From: an uncultured Chromatiaceae bacterium
GTDB lineage: Bacteria > Pseudomonadota > Gammaproteobacteria > Enterobacterales > Alteromonadaceae
Direction: 5' to 3'
DNA length: 64,000 nucleotides
Assembly (NCBI GenBank): GCA_937978655.1
Contig: CALJUX010000012.1
Location: 30,807 to 94,806, forward strand
The translations under genes were made by a program, and so were the position numbers. Below the pieces are notes generated by a model. That model was not told the origin of the DNA. It did not search any database and saw only the letters and a list, made by a program, of their open reading frames with translations. Shown here piece after piece: positions 1-7,156 of the stretch (positions are counted from its first letter, which is position 1; each line of letters starts with the position of its first letter).

Positions 1-974
1 CTGCACAGGGCCTGCAGCAGCTGGTCGGGGTGTCGCCGGCGCTGCGCAACATCCGGACGCTGATTGAACGGATTGCCCCAACCGACGTGCGGGTACTGGT
101 GACGGGACCGTCCGGTACCGGCAAAGAAGTAGTGTCCAAAGCGTTGCATCAGCTCAGCCTGCGCAGCCGTGGGCCTTTTGTCTCGGTGCATTGTGGCGCC
201 ATTCCGGCCGAATTGCTGGAAAGTGAATTGTTTGGTTATGTCCGCGGTGCTTTTACCGGCGCCGATAAAGACCGGCAAGGGTTGCTCAGCATGGCCGATG
301 GCGGCACGCTGTTTCTCGATGAGATTGGCGAGATGCCGTTGCCGATGCAGGTGAAATTGCTGCGGGTGTTGCAGGAAGGCACTTTTTACCCGGTCGGCGG
401 CCGGGAGCAGAAAAAAATCGATATCCGGCTGGTGTCAGCCACCAATGCCCAATTACCGGAGCTGGTGAAACAAGGCCGTTTTCGTGAAGACCTGTATTAC
501 CGGATCAAAGGCATCACACTGGAAACGCCGGCGCTGGATGATCGGCGCGAAGACGTGCCTTTGCTTATTCAGCACTTTTTGCAGCAAATCGCCGCAAAAT
601 CAGCACATAACGTCCAGCTGGCGGCGCCGGCACTGCAATGGTTTTTACAACGCAGCTGGCCGGGAAATGTGCGGGAGCTGCGCAACACGCTGGAGAGTGT
701 GGTGGCGATCGCCCAACACGGTGTGGTGCAGCTGGCCGATATTCAGCTGTTGCATCTGGAAAGCAGCGATACGCCCGACCCGGCGCTGTCTTTACCAGCG
801 GGCGGTTCGCTGGATGAGCAGGTGCGCCAGCTGGAGATCCATTTATTAAGCGAAGCCCTGACCACACATCAGGGCAATCGCAGCCAGGCGGCGCGTCAGC
901 TGGGTTTGTCACGTCAGGGCTTACTGAAAAAAATTGAACGTTATGGCCTGCAGCAGATGGGACAAACCGACTGA
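1..974 (+). CDS. sigma-54-dependent NtrC-family transcriptional regulator (5' partial)
   Basis: C-terminal part of an enhancer-binding activator that uses ATP to open sigma-54 RNA polymerase promoters. The reading frame is open from base 3, so the true start and the N-terminal sensor/receiver domain lie outside the window. The GTG at 30 is inside the gene. Visible: Walker A GPSGTGKE (about bases 105-128), the sigma-54 contact loop GAFTGA (246-263), Walker B with GGTLFLDEIGE, an arginine-rich sensor II region, and a C-terminal Fis-type helix-turn-helix with NRSQAARQLGLSRQ. All hallmarks are intact, so it should be an active ATPase. It is followed after 60 bases by a receiver-domain gene, which hints at a signalling locus. 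The input signal cannot be told from this part. Confidence 0.93.
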   Translation, partial: AQGLQQLVGVSPALRNIRTLIERIAPTDVRVLVTGPSGTGKEVVSKALHQLSLRSRGPFVSVHCGAIPAELLESELFGYVRGAFTGADKDRQGLLSMADGGTLFLDEIGEMPLPMQVKLLRVLQEGTFYPVGGREQKKIDIRLVSATNAQLPELVKQGRFREDLYYRIKGITLETPALDDRREDVPLLIQHFLQQIAAKSAHNVQLAAPALQWFLQRSWPGNVRELRNTLESVVAIAQHGVVQLADIQLLHLESSDTPDPALSLPAGGSLDEQVRQLEIHLLSEALTTHQGNRSQAARQLGLSRQGLLKKIERYGLQQMGQTD

Positions 975-1034
975 ACGTGGTTTTTTGCCTATGCTTAATC
1001 AAGAGGAAGCAGACACAGTAGCGGGTGTGTCGTG

Positions 1035-2633
1035 ATGCAGTACATACAGGTGTCTGATTTAAAAGTCATTCTGGTCGAAGATGAGACCGGCAGCCGCACC
1101 TTGTTGCGCCAGCTGTTACGCCAGGCCGGTGTGAAAAGTGTGCAGGCTCTGGCCAATGGCAGCGCATTGCTGCGGCAATATGAGCGCGTCGACGCCGACT
1201 TGTTGCTGTTGGGTTTTGATCTGGGCGACCAGCTGCGTGGAACCGATTTGGTGCGGTTTCTGCTCAGACGCCAGCGGCTGGCGCCCTGTTGCCGGGTGGC
1301 GTTTATTACCAATCAGACGGACGATGCGCTGGCGGACCTGCCCTGGCTGCAGTTGCCGTGCCGGGTGCTGGCCAAGCCGTTGTCGGCGCTGATGCTGAGC
1401 CATCTGTTGCAGGAAACCGCGTTGTTACTGAGTCAGGCCCGGCCGCTGTTACAGGCCGTCAGCAGTGGGGCTGAGCCGGACACCTTGCGCCGGCTGATCC
1501 GGATCCGCGCCGGCCAGTTGCCCGGCATCAGCCGGGATGCGCTCCGGCAAATGCAGGTGCGGGTGCTGCTGGACTGGCGGTATGCCAAAGAAGCCTGGAC
1601 TTTGGCCGGGCGTATCCGTGACCCTTTGCTGGGCCTGGAATTACGGCTGGAGCTGGCTTATCAGCTGGGCGATATTGAGGCGCTGCAGCAACAGCTGCAG
1701 CTGATGCAGCAGAATCATCAGCTGAAGCGTAAACAAAGTTGGTATCTGTGTCGGTTTCAGGCGCTGCAACTGGATGAATTGCCTGAAGATTTATTTGCCA
1801 GGCTGCTCGATTCCCAGCTGACGCCCAATGAAATCAATCTCAAAGCAATTTTGTTATATCAGCAACATCAGCTGGCTGGCGCCCGCACTTTTCTGGAAAA
1901 CCGGCTGGGTCTGGCGCGTGACGGTTATCAGCGCAATGCCCTGGTGTTGATGCTGATCACCTTAACATTACTGGATTCGCTGCAGGCAGCGCCCGGCAGC
2001 GGTCATTCAGACTGGGCAGCGGACTACGCCAGCCAGTTTAATCCGGACCTTGGCAACCTCGATTTTCGCCGCTTCGATCAGTTGATCCCACTGGCGCTGG
2101 CCGTGACCGTTAATGCAATTGACGATGAAGTGGAAGCGGCATTACAGCAATTTCAGCAGCAAGAACAACAGCTTGATGTGTTTCAGCTGTTGTTTTTGGC
2201 CTACATTTATCTGCGGCTCGGCCGCGAACAACATGCCATTGAGCAATTGTGGCGGGCCGAGGTGCAGCTGACCACGATGCCGATGGCGGCTGAGCGGCTG
2301 GCCGTTGGTTTTTTTCACCGGATCCTGTTTGGTTATTGCCATACCGAGGCGTTTTTTGCTGCGCAAACCTATACCCAGTGGGGTCTGATGTTTAATGAAC
2401 AGAAACAGTGGTACCGGGCGCTGAAAATGTTCTGGCAGGCGCAGCGTTGCCAGCCACAGGACAGCGATTATCTGCTGAATTTGCTGACGCAGCTGCGGTT
2501 ATTGCAGCTGGAGCAGTATTGGGATCAGTCGGCGACCGATTTGGTACAGCGTCTGCAACAGCAGACACTGAACCAGAGCCAGACGCGGCAGCTGCAGGTG
2601 CTGAGCTTGCCGCAGGTGCCGCGCCGCGGTTGA
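1035..2633 (+). CDS. response-regulator-like protein with helical (TPR-like) C-terminal region
   Basis: About 532 residues. The first 125 form a CheY-like receiver: acidic pair at E16-D17 (GTG-start numbering), Thr/Asn-containing beta4 and the conserved Lys-Pro at K115. The expected phosphoacceptor Asp at the end of beta3 is replaced by Gly in LLLLGFDLG (G61), with another Asp two residues on. The rest is Leu/Gln-rich amphipathic helix pairs typical of TPR-like repeats, with no DNA-binding or enzymatic domain seen. It resembles the receiver-plus-TPR proteins of gammaproteobacteria, which probably act through protein contacts. I chose the ATG at 1035 over the GTG at 1032; neither has a strong Shine-Dalgarno. 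It follows the sigma-54 regulator in the same direction. Confidence 0.8.
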   Translation: MQYIQVSDLKVILVEDETGSRTLLRQLLRQAGVKSVQALANGSALLRQYERVDADLLLLGFDLGDQLRGTDLVRFLLRRQRLAPCCRVAFITNQTDDALADLPWLQLPCRVLAKPLSALMLSHLLQETALLLSQARPLLQAVSSGAEPDTLRRLIRIRAGQLPGISRDALRQMQVRVLLDWRYAKEAWTLAGRIRDPLLGLELRLELAYQLGDIEALQQQLQLMQQNHQLKRKQSWYLCRFQALQLDELPEDLFARLLDSQLTPNEINLKAILLYQQHQLAGARTFLENRLGLARDGYQRNALVLMLITLTLLDSLQAAPGSGHSDWAADYASQFNPDLGNLDFRRFDQLIPLALAVTVNAIDDEVEAALQQFQQQEQQLDVFQLLFLAYIYLRLGREQHAIEQLWRAEVQLTTMPMAAERLAVGFFHRILFGYCHTEAFFAAQTYTQWGLMFNEQKQWYRALKMFWQAQRCQPQDSDYLLNLLTQLRLLQLEQYWDQSATDLVQRLQQQTLNQSQTRQLQVLSLPQVPRRG

Positions 2634-2639
2634 GGCTGT

Positions 2640-3983
2640 TTATTGCGCGCGGATCAGGTGCAGTTGTTGTTGTCTGCCGTCCAGATAATGAAACTGCTGG
2701 CCATCAAAATAACCATCTTCTTCCAGCATGATCCGGACCTGATTGCCCCAGGCCGGGATGTCCACGGCGACGTTCAGTTCAATCGAATAGGCGGTGTCAG
2801 GGTGCAGCGGATAATCACCGTTGCCCGGCGTCCCGTGCTGGTTGTCCCACATGCCAATGGTCGGGCCGGCGGCGTGACCGTGATGACCAATCGGATGGCT
2901 GTAAATGGTGGCGCTCAGCCCTTTGGCTTTGGCATCTGTCAGGCTTTTCGCCAGCAGCGCATTGCCGCTGAGGCCAGTGCGGAAGTTGCCGGTCAGGATG
3001 TCCTGCGCCTGATTGCCCAGCGCCAGCGCTTGTTTTAGCGCCTGTGGCGCGTCCGTTTCGCCGGGCCGCAGCACATAGGCATGTTGTTGCTGATCTGAAT
3101 TCAGCCGCAGGTAAGTCAGACCAAAATCGACGTGCAGCAAGTCGCCGGGCTGAATGATATTGTCGGCTTTGGCTGCGCTGAAAGCCTTAATCTGGTCAAA
3201 TTCAGCGGAACTTGGCCGCTGAATGGAGACAGTCGGATGAAACCACACCGGCAGCCCAAGCACAGTGCTTTGCTGACGTAACCACCAGACCACATCTTCT
3301 GTGCTGGTTTTGCCCGGTGTCACCACCTGATTGGAAAATGCCTGGGCAATCAGCTGATGGCCAAGCGCAGTTAAATGTTTATATTGCGCGATCTCTGCCG
3401 GCAAACGCGTTTCCAGCCAGCCCACTGCCAGCTTTTCGGCACTGACTAACTTGCCGGATAAGGCTGGGCCAAGCGCCTGTTTCAGCACATCCAGTTCGGT
3501 GGCCACCATGCCGTCGGCGTGGCCGTAACTGGCGGACTGATTAATACCAATGCGTTTGGGGTTTTTGCTGCGGATAAGCTCAGCCAAGGCCTGCCACTGG
3601 TCGGGCTGTTTTTCCACGTCCCAGGCTTTTTTAAACGCAGTGCCAACGTCGTAACGCGCCACGGCATACAGCTGTGGCGGCTGACCGGCGCCCGGATCCA
3701 CAATCACCAGCATGGTGCGGCGGCGCGCTGATAACCAGGTGGCCGGCAACATGGTTTTCAGCACCGGGTCTTCATTGTATTCACGTGAGATCAGCAGCCA
3801 CATATCGATATTTTCCCGCTGCATCAGCGGCGGTAACAGCTGGGTCAGGCGTTGCTGCAGGATCTCGTCAATCAGCTGTGCCTGCTCACGCTCTGGCAGT
3901 ACGGTGCCGGCAGCTGCGGTCGCTGTACCGGCGGCAATAGCGAGGCTGCTGCACAGCAGCAGGGCAAAACAGTATGATTTCAT
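2640..3983 (-). CDS. secreted M24-family metallopeptidase (Xaa-Pro aminopeptidase-like)
   Basis: A 447-residue protein with an N-terminal signal peptide (MKSYCFALLLCSSLAIAAG...) and a pita-bread M24 peptidase fold. The dinuclear-metal ligands of the family can be followed: Asp in HVDFGL, Asp in NSDQQ, His in SHPIGHHGHAAGP, Glu in SIELNV and Glu in IMLEEDGYF. The N-terminal half is the creatinase/prolidase-type domain with the WLLISREYNEDP signature. The start at 3983 is set by AGGAAA eight bases upstream; the open frame continues 19 codons further without a good ribosome site. Likely a periplasmic peptidase acting on N-terminal X-Pro or dipeptides; the substrate is not known. It converges on the preceding gene with only six bases between the stops. 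Confidence 0.88.
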   Translation of the reverse strand: MKSYCFALLLCSSLAIAAGTATAAAGTVLPEREQAQLIDEILQQRLTQLLPPLMQRENIDMWLLISREYNEDPVLKTMLPATWLSARRRTMLVIVDPGAGQPPQLYAVARYDVGTAFKKAWDVEKQPDQWQALAELIRSKNPKRIGINQSASYGHADGMVATELDVLKQALGPALSGKLVSAEKLAVGWLETRLPAEIAQYKHLTALGHQLIAQAFSNQVVTPGKTSTEDVVWWLRQQSTVLGLPVWFHPTVSIQRPSSAEFDQIKAFSAAKADNIIQPGDLLHVDFGLTYLRLNSDQQQHAYVLRPGETDAPQALKQALALGNQAQDILTGNFRTGLSGNALLAKSLTDAKAKGLSATIYSHPIGHHGHAAGPTIGMWDNQHGTPGNGDYPLHPDTAYSIELNVAVDIPAWGNQVRIMLEEDGYFDGQQFHYLDGRQQQLHLIRAQ

Positions 3984-4170
3984 TGGTGATTTCCTGTTCG
4001 GTGCGGGCATGGAGAGATTGCGCCTTCTGTGACAGCACAACTGACTGAAATTTATCCTAAAAGAAATCTGCGATCAGCAACAGGCGGCTGGACCGGGATT
4101 GCCGGGCGTTGGTCTTACCGGGGCTGCTGTTGCCGCGGTAAGACTTTCGGCAGAGGGTGGTGAACTGCCG

Positions 4171-4209
4171 AAAAAAAAGCCGGAATTTACTGAGAGTAAA
4201 TCCCGGCTT
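4171..4209 (-). terminator. rho-independent terminator of the 4258-5058 gene
   Basis: On the minus strand a 15-bp stem with one mismatch (AAGCCGGGATTTACT paired with its partner) and a short loop is followed by eight T residues. It sits about 50 bases downstream of the stop codon of the PEP-CTERM-like gene. Confidence 0.85.
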
Positions 4210-4257
4210 GGTTGCCCCTGTCATGGCATTGCCGCCACTGAGGCTGGCAGCAGGATG

Positions 4258-5058
4258 TTATGCGCGGCGACGCAACAGCAGTGCGGCAACGCCCAGCGTC
4301 AGTAACGCCAGTGAACCTGGTGCTGACACCGGCGCCGGTGGTAACACCTGACCGCTGCGGACGTTAAACACATAACGGCCGGCCACATTGGAATTTAATG
4401 AACCTTTCACCAGTGCGTTGGCACCATTGTCCAGCAGGGCACCATTAACGGCCGAGCCGGTCAGTTCAAACGATTTGACGTTACCGTTTGACCAGCCCAT
4501 CCGGGCTGATTTACCGCCGAGGCCATTGACGCCGCCACTGCTGTTGCCGGTTTCCCAGTTGATTTGGTTGTAGTTAAATTCAAAATCAAAATCACCGGCG
4601 AAAATATCGGAACGGTCGGTGATGATTAACTGGAACTGATTTAACTTATCGGCTTTGCTGGAGAAGTAACCTACGTTAAACCAGTTTACGCCAAAGACAT
4701 TGCGGCCATTGATGGTGTTCTGACCATACTGCACTTTACCGCTGGCGATATTACGGGTGTCGACGTCGGCGAAAAATGGTGCCAGCAGCTGACGGTTGGT
4801 ATTTTGTAAACCAAACGGCGTGAAGGTAGTCATCGCCTGATCAAAGGTGACGTTGCCATTGTTATTGACGAACAAACTGGAAGTTTTCAGACCAAAAAAG
4901 TCGATAGCAAAGCCCAGGCTGACGCGGGAAGTTGAGTCATCGTCGTTGGCCGTCAGGGTGTTACCGGTAAACAAATTGAGGTCACGGATAGCGCCAGCCT
5001 GTGCCAGGCCAGTGGTCGCCAAACTACAAACTAATAAAAAAGTGGATAATTTATTCAT
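4258..5058 (-). CDS. nidogen-like domain protein with PEP-CTERM-like C-terminal anchor
   Basis: A 266-residue secreted protein. Residues 1-22 are a signal peptide ending AQAGA. The middle carries a nidogen-like (NIDO) pattern: FFG...LFVNNNGNVTF, then LLAPFFADVDTR and FGVNWFNVGYF. The C terminus is a PEP-CTERM-type tripartite signal: a short Pro motif (VSAPGSLALL, so the classic PEP is not exact), a hydrophobic helix and RRRA. In known systems such tails are processed by an exosortase and the protein goes to the surface or to exopolysaccharide. No exosortase gene lies in the window. It has its own terminator and is followed upstream by a second protein of the same export class. Confidence 0.82.
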   Translation of the reverse strand: MNKLSTFLLVCSLATTGLAQAGAIRDLNLFTGNTLTANDDDSTSRVSLGFAIDFFGLKTSSLFVNNNGNVTFDQAMTTFTPFGLQNTNRQLLAPFFADVDTRNIASGKVQYGQNTINGRNVFGVNWFNVGYFSSKADKLNQFQLIITDRSDIFAGDFDFEFNYNQINWETGNSSGGVNGLGGKSARMGWSNGNVKSFELTGSAVNGALLDNGANALVKGSLNSNVAGRYVFNVRSGQVLPPAPVSAPGSLALLTLGVAALLLRRRA

Positions 5059-5235
5059 AATGATTACATCTGCCTGTTAGTTGCTTACATCTTTGCTAAA
5101 TTTTGCGGTGCGGCGGAGCTAAGCAAATAAGATGCCAGAGTGTTAACTTGTTGATTTTGTTTGTTGTAATTGTGATTTTTGTGTTTTTTGAGCGTGACAG
5201 TAAAAAAAGCCGACACATATCGCGGGGGACAGGCG

Positions 5236-5261
5236 AAAAAAAAGCCACCGGGCGGTGGCTT
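5236..5261 (-). terminator. rho-independent terminator of the 5279-6205 gene
   Basis: Minus-strand hairpin AGCCACCGCCCGGTGGCT followed by a run of eight T residues, 18 bases past the stop codon of the upstream gene. It isolates that gene from the next PEP-CTERM-like gene, so the two are separate transcription units. Confidence 0.88.
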
Positions 5262-5278
5262 ACTTTGCGGTGCTTGCA

Positions 5279-6205
5279 TTAAGCGGCGTTGCGTTTACGC
5301 AGGCATAAAACGATCAGGCCAAGCCCCAATAAAGCTACAGAGGCTGGCGCCGGCACAGTGGCTGTGGCTGGCTTGGTTAAGTGTGGGTCATGCGCGGCAA
5401 CGGTGATGTGCGATAACTGTTTGTTCAAATCAGTGGCTGAATTCCATGAACCGGCCAATGTGTAGTTGTTCAGCAGGCTCAGGTTGGTGCCAAAAGCGCT
5501 GTTGTGCTGGTCAAAAATACTTTTGAAATTAAAGTCATACACTACAAAGCCAGTACCGGCTTTTAACAGGATTGCCAGGTGGTCAAAATAAGCGTTGCCG
5601 AGTAACTGCTGTGCCGCGGCGATGGCTGTGGCATTAACAGACAATGACCAGGTACCGGCTTTGCCGCTGGTGTCGGTTGAAAAACCCAGTGTTAACACCT
5701 GTGACAGGTCAAAGCCCGCCACGCTGTTGTATGACGAGGTGCCACCGACATTTTGCATCGCCAGGCCAATCCAGCCTGGTTGCATCACGCCGTTTTTATC
5801 GGCAACCCAACCGGCATATGGGTCAGTCGCGCTGCCGGTGAATTCAGTGCCGTTAAAATAACGCACATCATCAGTGGCCGGTTTGCCTTTCTGGCCCGGT
5901 GCTTTTGGCAGATTCTGTGATACCGCTTCGCCATTTAACAGACCATCACCGAATGCACCAATGTTGGTGTCGTATTGATACTGGCCGTTTTGGTACTGGT
6001 AATCGTTTGGCACAAAACCGATACATTGGGTCGCGTTGTAGCTGCTTTGCAGCAGATTGCTGCTACCGATGCCATTGCTGACAGAGGTCAGCGATACGGC
6101 AGCGCAATTGGTTTTATTAAAACTTTGTGGGACTAACAAGGTTGCCTGAGCAGAGACCTGAAGAACACCAACGACAACAAGCGCTTTGGTTAACTGACTA
6201 AACAT
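5279..6205 (-). CDS. secreted protein with PEP-CTERM-like sorting signal
   Basis: A 308-residue protein with a signal peptide (cut near AQA-TLL) and a C-terminal anchor made of VPAPASVALL, a hydrophobic segment and LRKRNAA. The VPAPAS form is a variant of the PEP motif. The body is rich in Asn, Ser, Gly and Thr, with YFNGTEFTG and WVADKNGVMQPGWIG; I do not recognise a catalytic domain. The start is supported by AAGAGGAATTC just upstream. In the leader region the inverted repeat CTAAGA-TG-TCTTAG (near 6224) could be a regulatory site. Function unknown; probably an extracellular or surface protein linked to biofilm or polysaccharide, by analogy with the family. Confidence 0.75.
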   Translation of the reverse strand: MFSQLTKALVVVGVLQVSAQATLLVPQSFNKTNCAAVSLTSVSNGIGSSNLLQSSYNATQCIGFVPNDYQYQNGQYQYDTNIGAFGDGLLNGEAVSQNLPKAPGQKGKPATDDVRYFNGTEFTGSATDPYAGWVADKNGVMQPGWIGLAMQNVGGTSSYNSVAGFDLSQVLTLGFSTDTSGKAGTWSLSVNATAIAAAQQLLGNAYFDHLAILLKAGTGFVVYDFNFKSIFDQHNSAFGTNLSLLNNYTLAGSWNSATDLNKQLSHITVAAHDPHLTKPATATVPAPASVALLGLGLIVLCLRKRNAA

Positions 6206-6485
6206 CTGAATTCCTCTTTAAGTGACTAAGATGTCTTAGCAAAGCGTGTGCCACTAATTAATTAAAGACTAATATTGTTATTAATCAATTAGTTATGATG
6301 CGTACATCACCATTCCTGTGTCGCAACTGACAGTTTCTTTATCACGGCGCCCGTTTTGTACACCGCATAGATGGCTGTGTTTCATTTTAATTTCAGTGGT
6401 TGCTTTTGATTAACAAATCAGCGGTTTTTGCTGCATTTTTGCGTAAAATAAACTGACAGTGCTGTGAGTTTTTTTGACGCTGAAC
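6206..6485. other. AT-rich intergenic region
   Basis: About 280 bases between two minus-strand genes. It holds the promoter region of the PEP-CTERM-like gene, with very AT-rich stretches around 6250-6300 and the small palindrome near 6224. No open frame of note was found. Confidence 0.5.
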
Positions 6486-7082
6486 TTAATCCGCGTCCGC
6501 CAAGCCCAGGTAATACTGCTCAAACAGCACTTTTTGCAGTGCCTGTTCCATCGCTTCGTTGATGGGGAAATTCATGCCGCCCAGCTCGTAATCGATTTGG
6601 CGGATTTGTTCTTTACCGTTGCGGATCATCGGTGGCGGGTCCGACTCCAGCGCAATCAGTGTGTCCTGATAGGCTTGCGGATAATCGGCTTTGATATTTT
6701 TACAGACGCTGAGCTGCACTTCGCCTTCACGGCCGTTGTAGCCGGCCGCGCCAAACAGGCGGCAAATGCCAGGGCGTTTTAAGTAGACGCTGCACTGGCC
6801 TTGTTTACCATCTTCCGAGTGGCGGCTGTAGAAAAAACAGCCGTCCTGGTCGTGGGCAGCTAATGCATCAAGCGTGCTTTCGGCTTTGCCTTCTTTCACC
6901 AGCTCAAACGCCAGTGGCAGCATTTCCAGTACTGTGGCTTCGATGCCCGGGTGCAGACAACATTCACCACAGCCGCTGCGGCAAAATAAGCCGCGTTCAC
7001 GCTGATATTGCGCATAACGCTGGCCGATGTCGGCGAAGACGACTTCGACCTGTTCAGATAATTGTTGTAAACGTTGTTGCAT
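6486..7082 (-). CDS. YkgJ-family cysteine-cluster protein
   Basis: A 198-residue soluble protein with the Cys pattern of the YkgJ/UPF0153 family: FCRSGCGECCLHPGI near the N terminus, then CFFY, CSVY and CRLFG motifs and a later Cys in LSVCKN. Family members are thought to bind a metal or an iron-sulfur centre through these Cys; the reaction is not established. Start set by GAGGTG upstream of the ATG at 7082. It stands alone, with 74 bases to the signalling gene that follows on the same strand. Confidence 0.82.
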   Translation of the reverse strand: MQQRLQQLSEQVEVVFADIGQRYAQYQRERGLFCRSGCGECCLHPGIEATVLEMLPLAFELVKEGKAESTLDALAAHDQDGCFFYSRHSEDGKQGQCSVYLKRPGICRLFGAAGYNGREGEVQLSVCKNIKADYPQAYQDTLIALESDPPPMIRNGKEQIRQIDYELGGMNFPINEAMEQALQKVLFEQYYLGLADAD

Positions 7083-7156
7083 GGCGGCACCTCAGAATGG
7101 GCGCGTATTGTACTGAGCGGCAGCACAGCGCGGCAAGCGCTGTCTGCAGTTGTTGC

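Noticed and set aside
565..1002. 145-residue minus-strand frame opposite the sigma-54 regulator
   Set aside because: Antisense shadow of a strongly conserved AAA+ and Fis domain gene; Pro/Arg-rich composition typical of GC-rich antisense frames.
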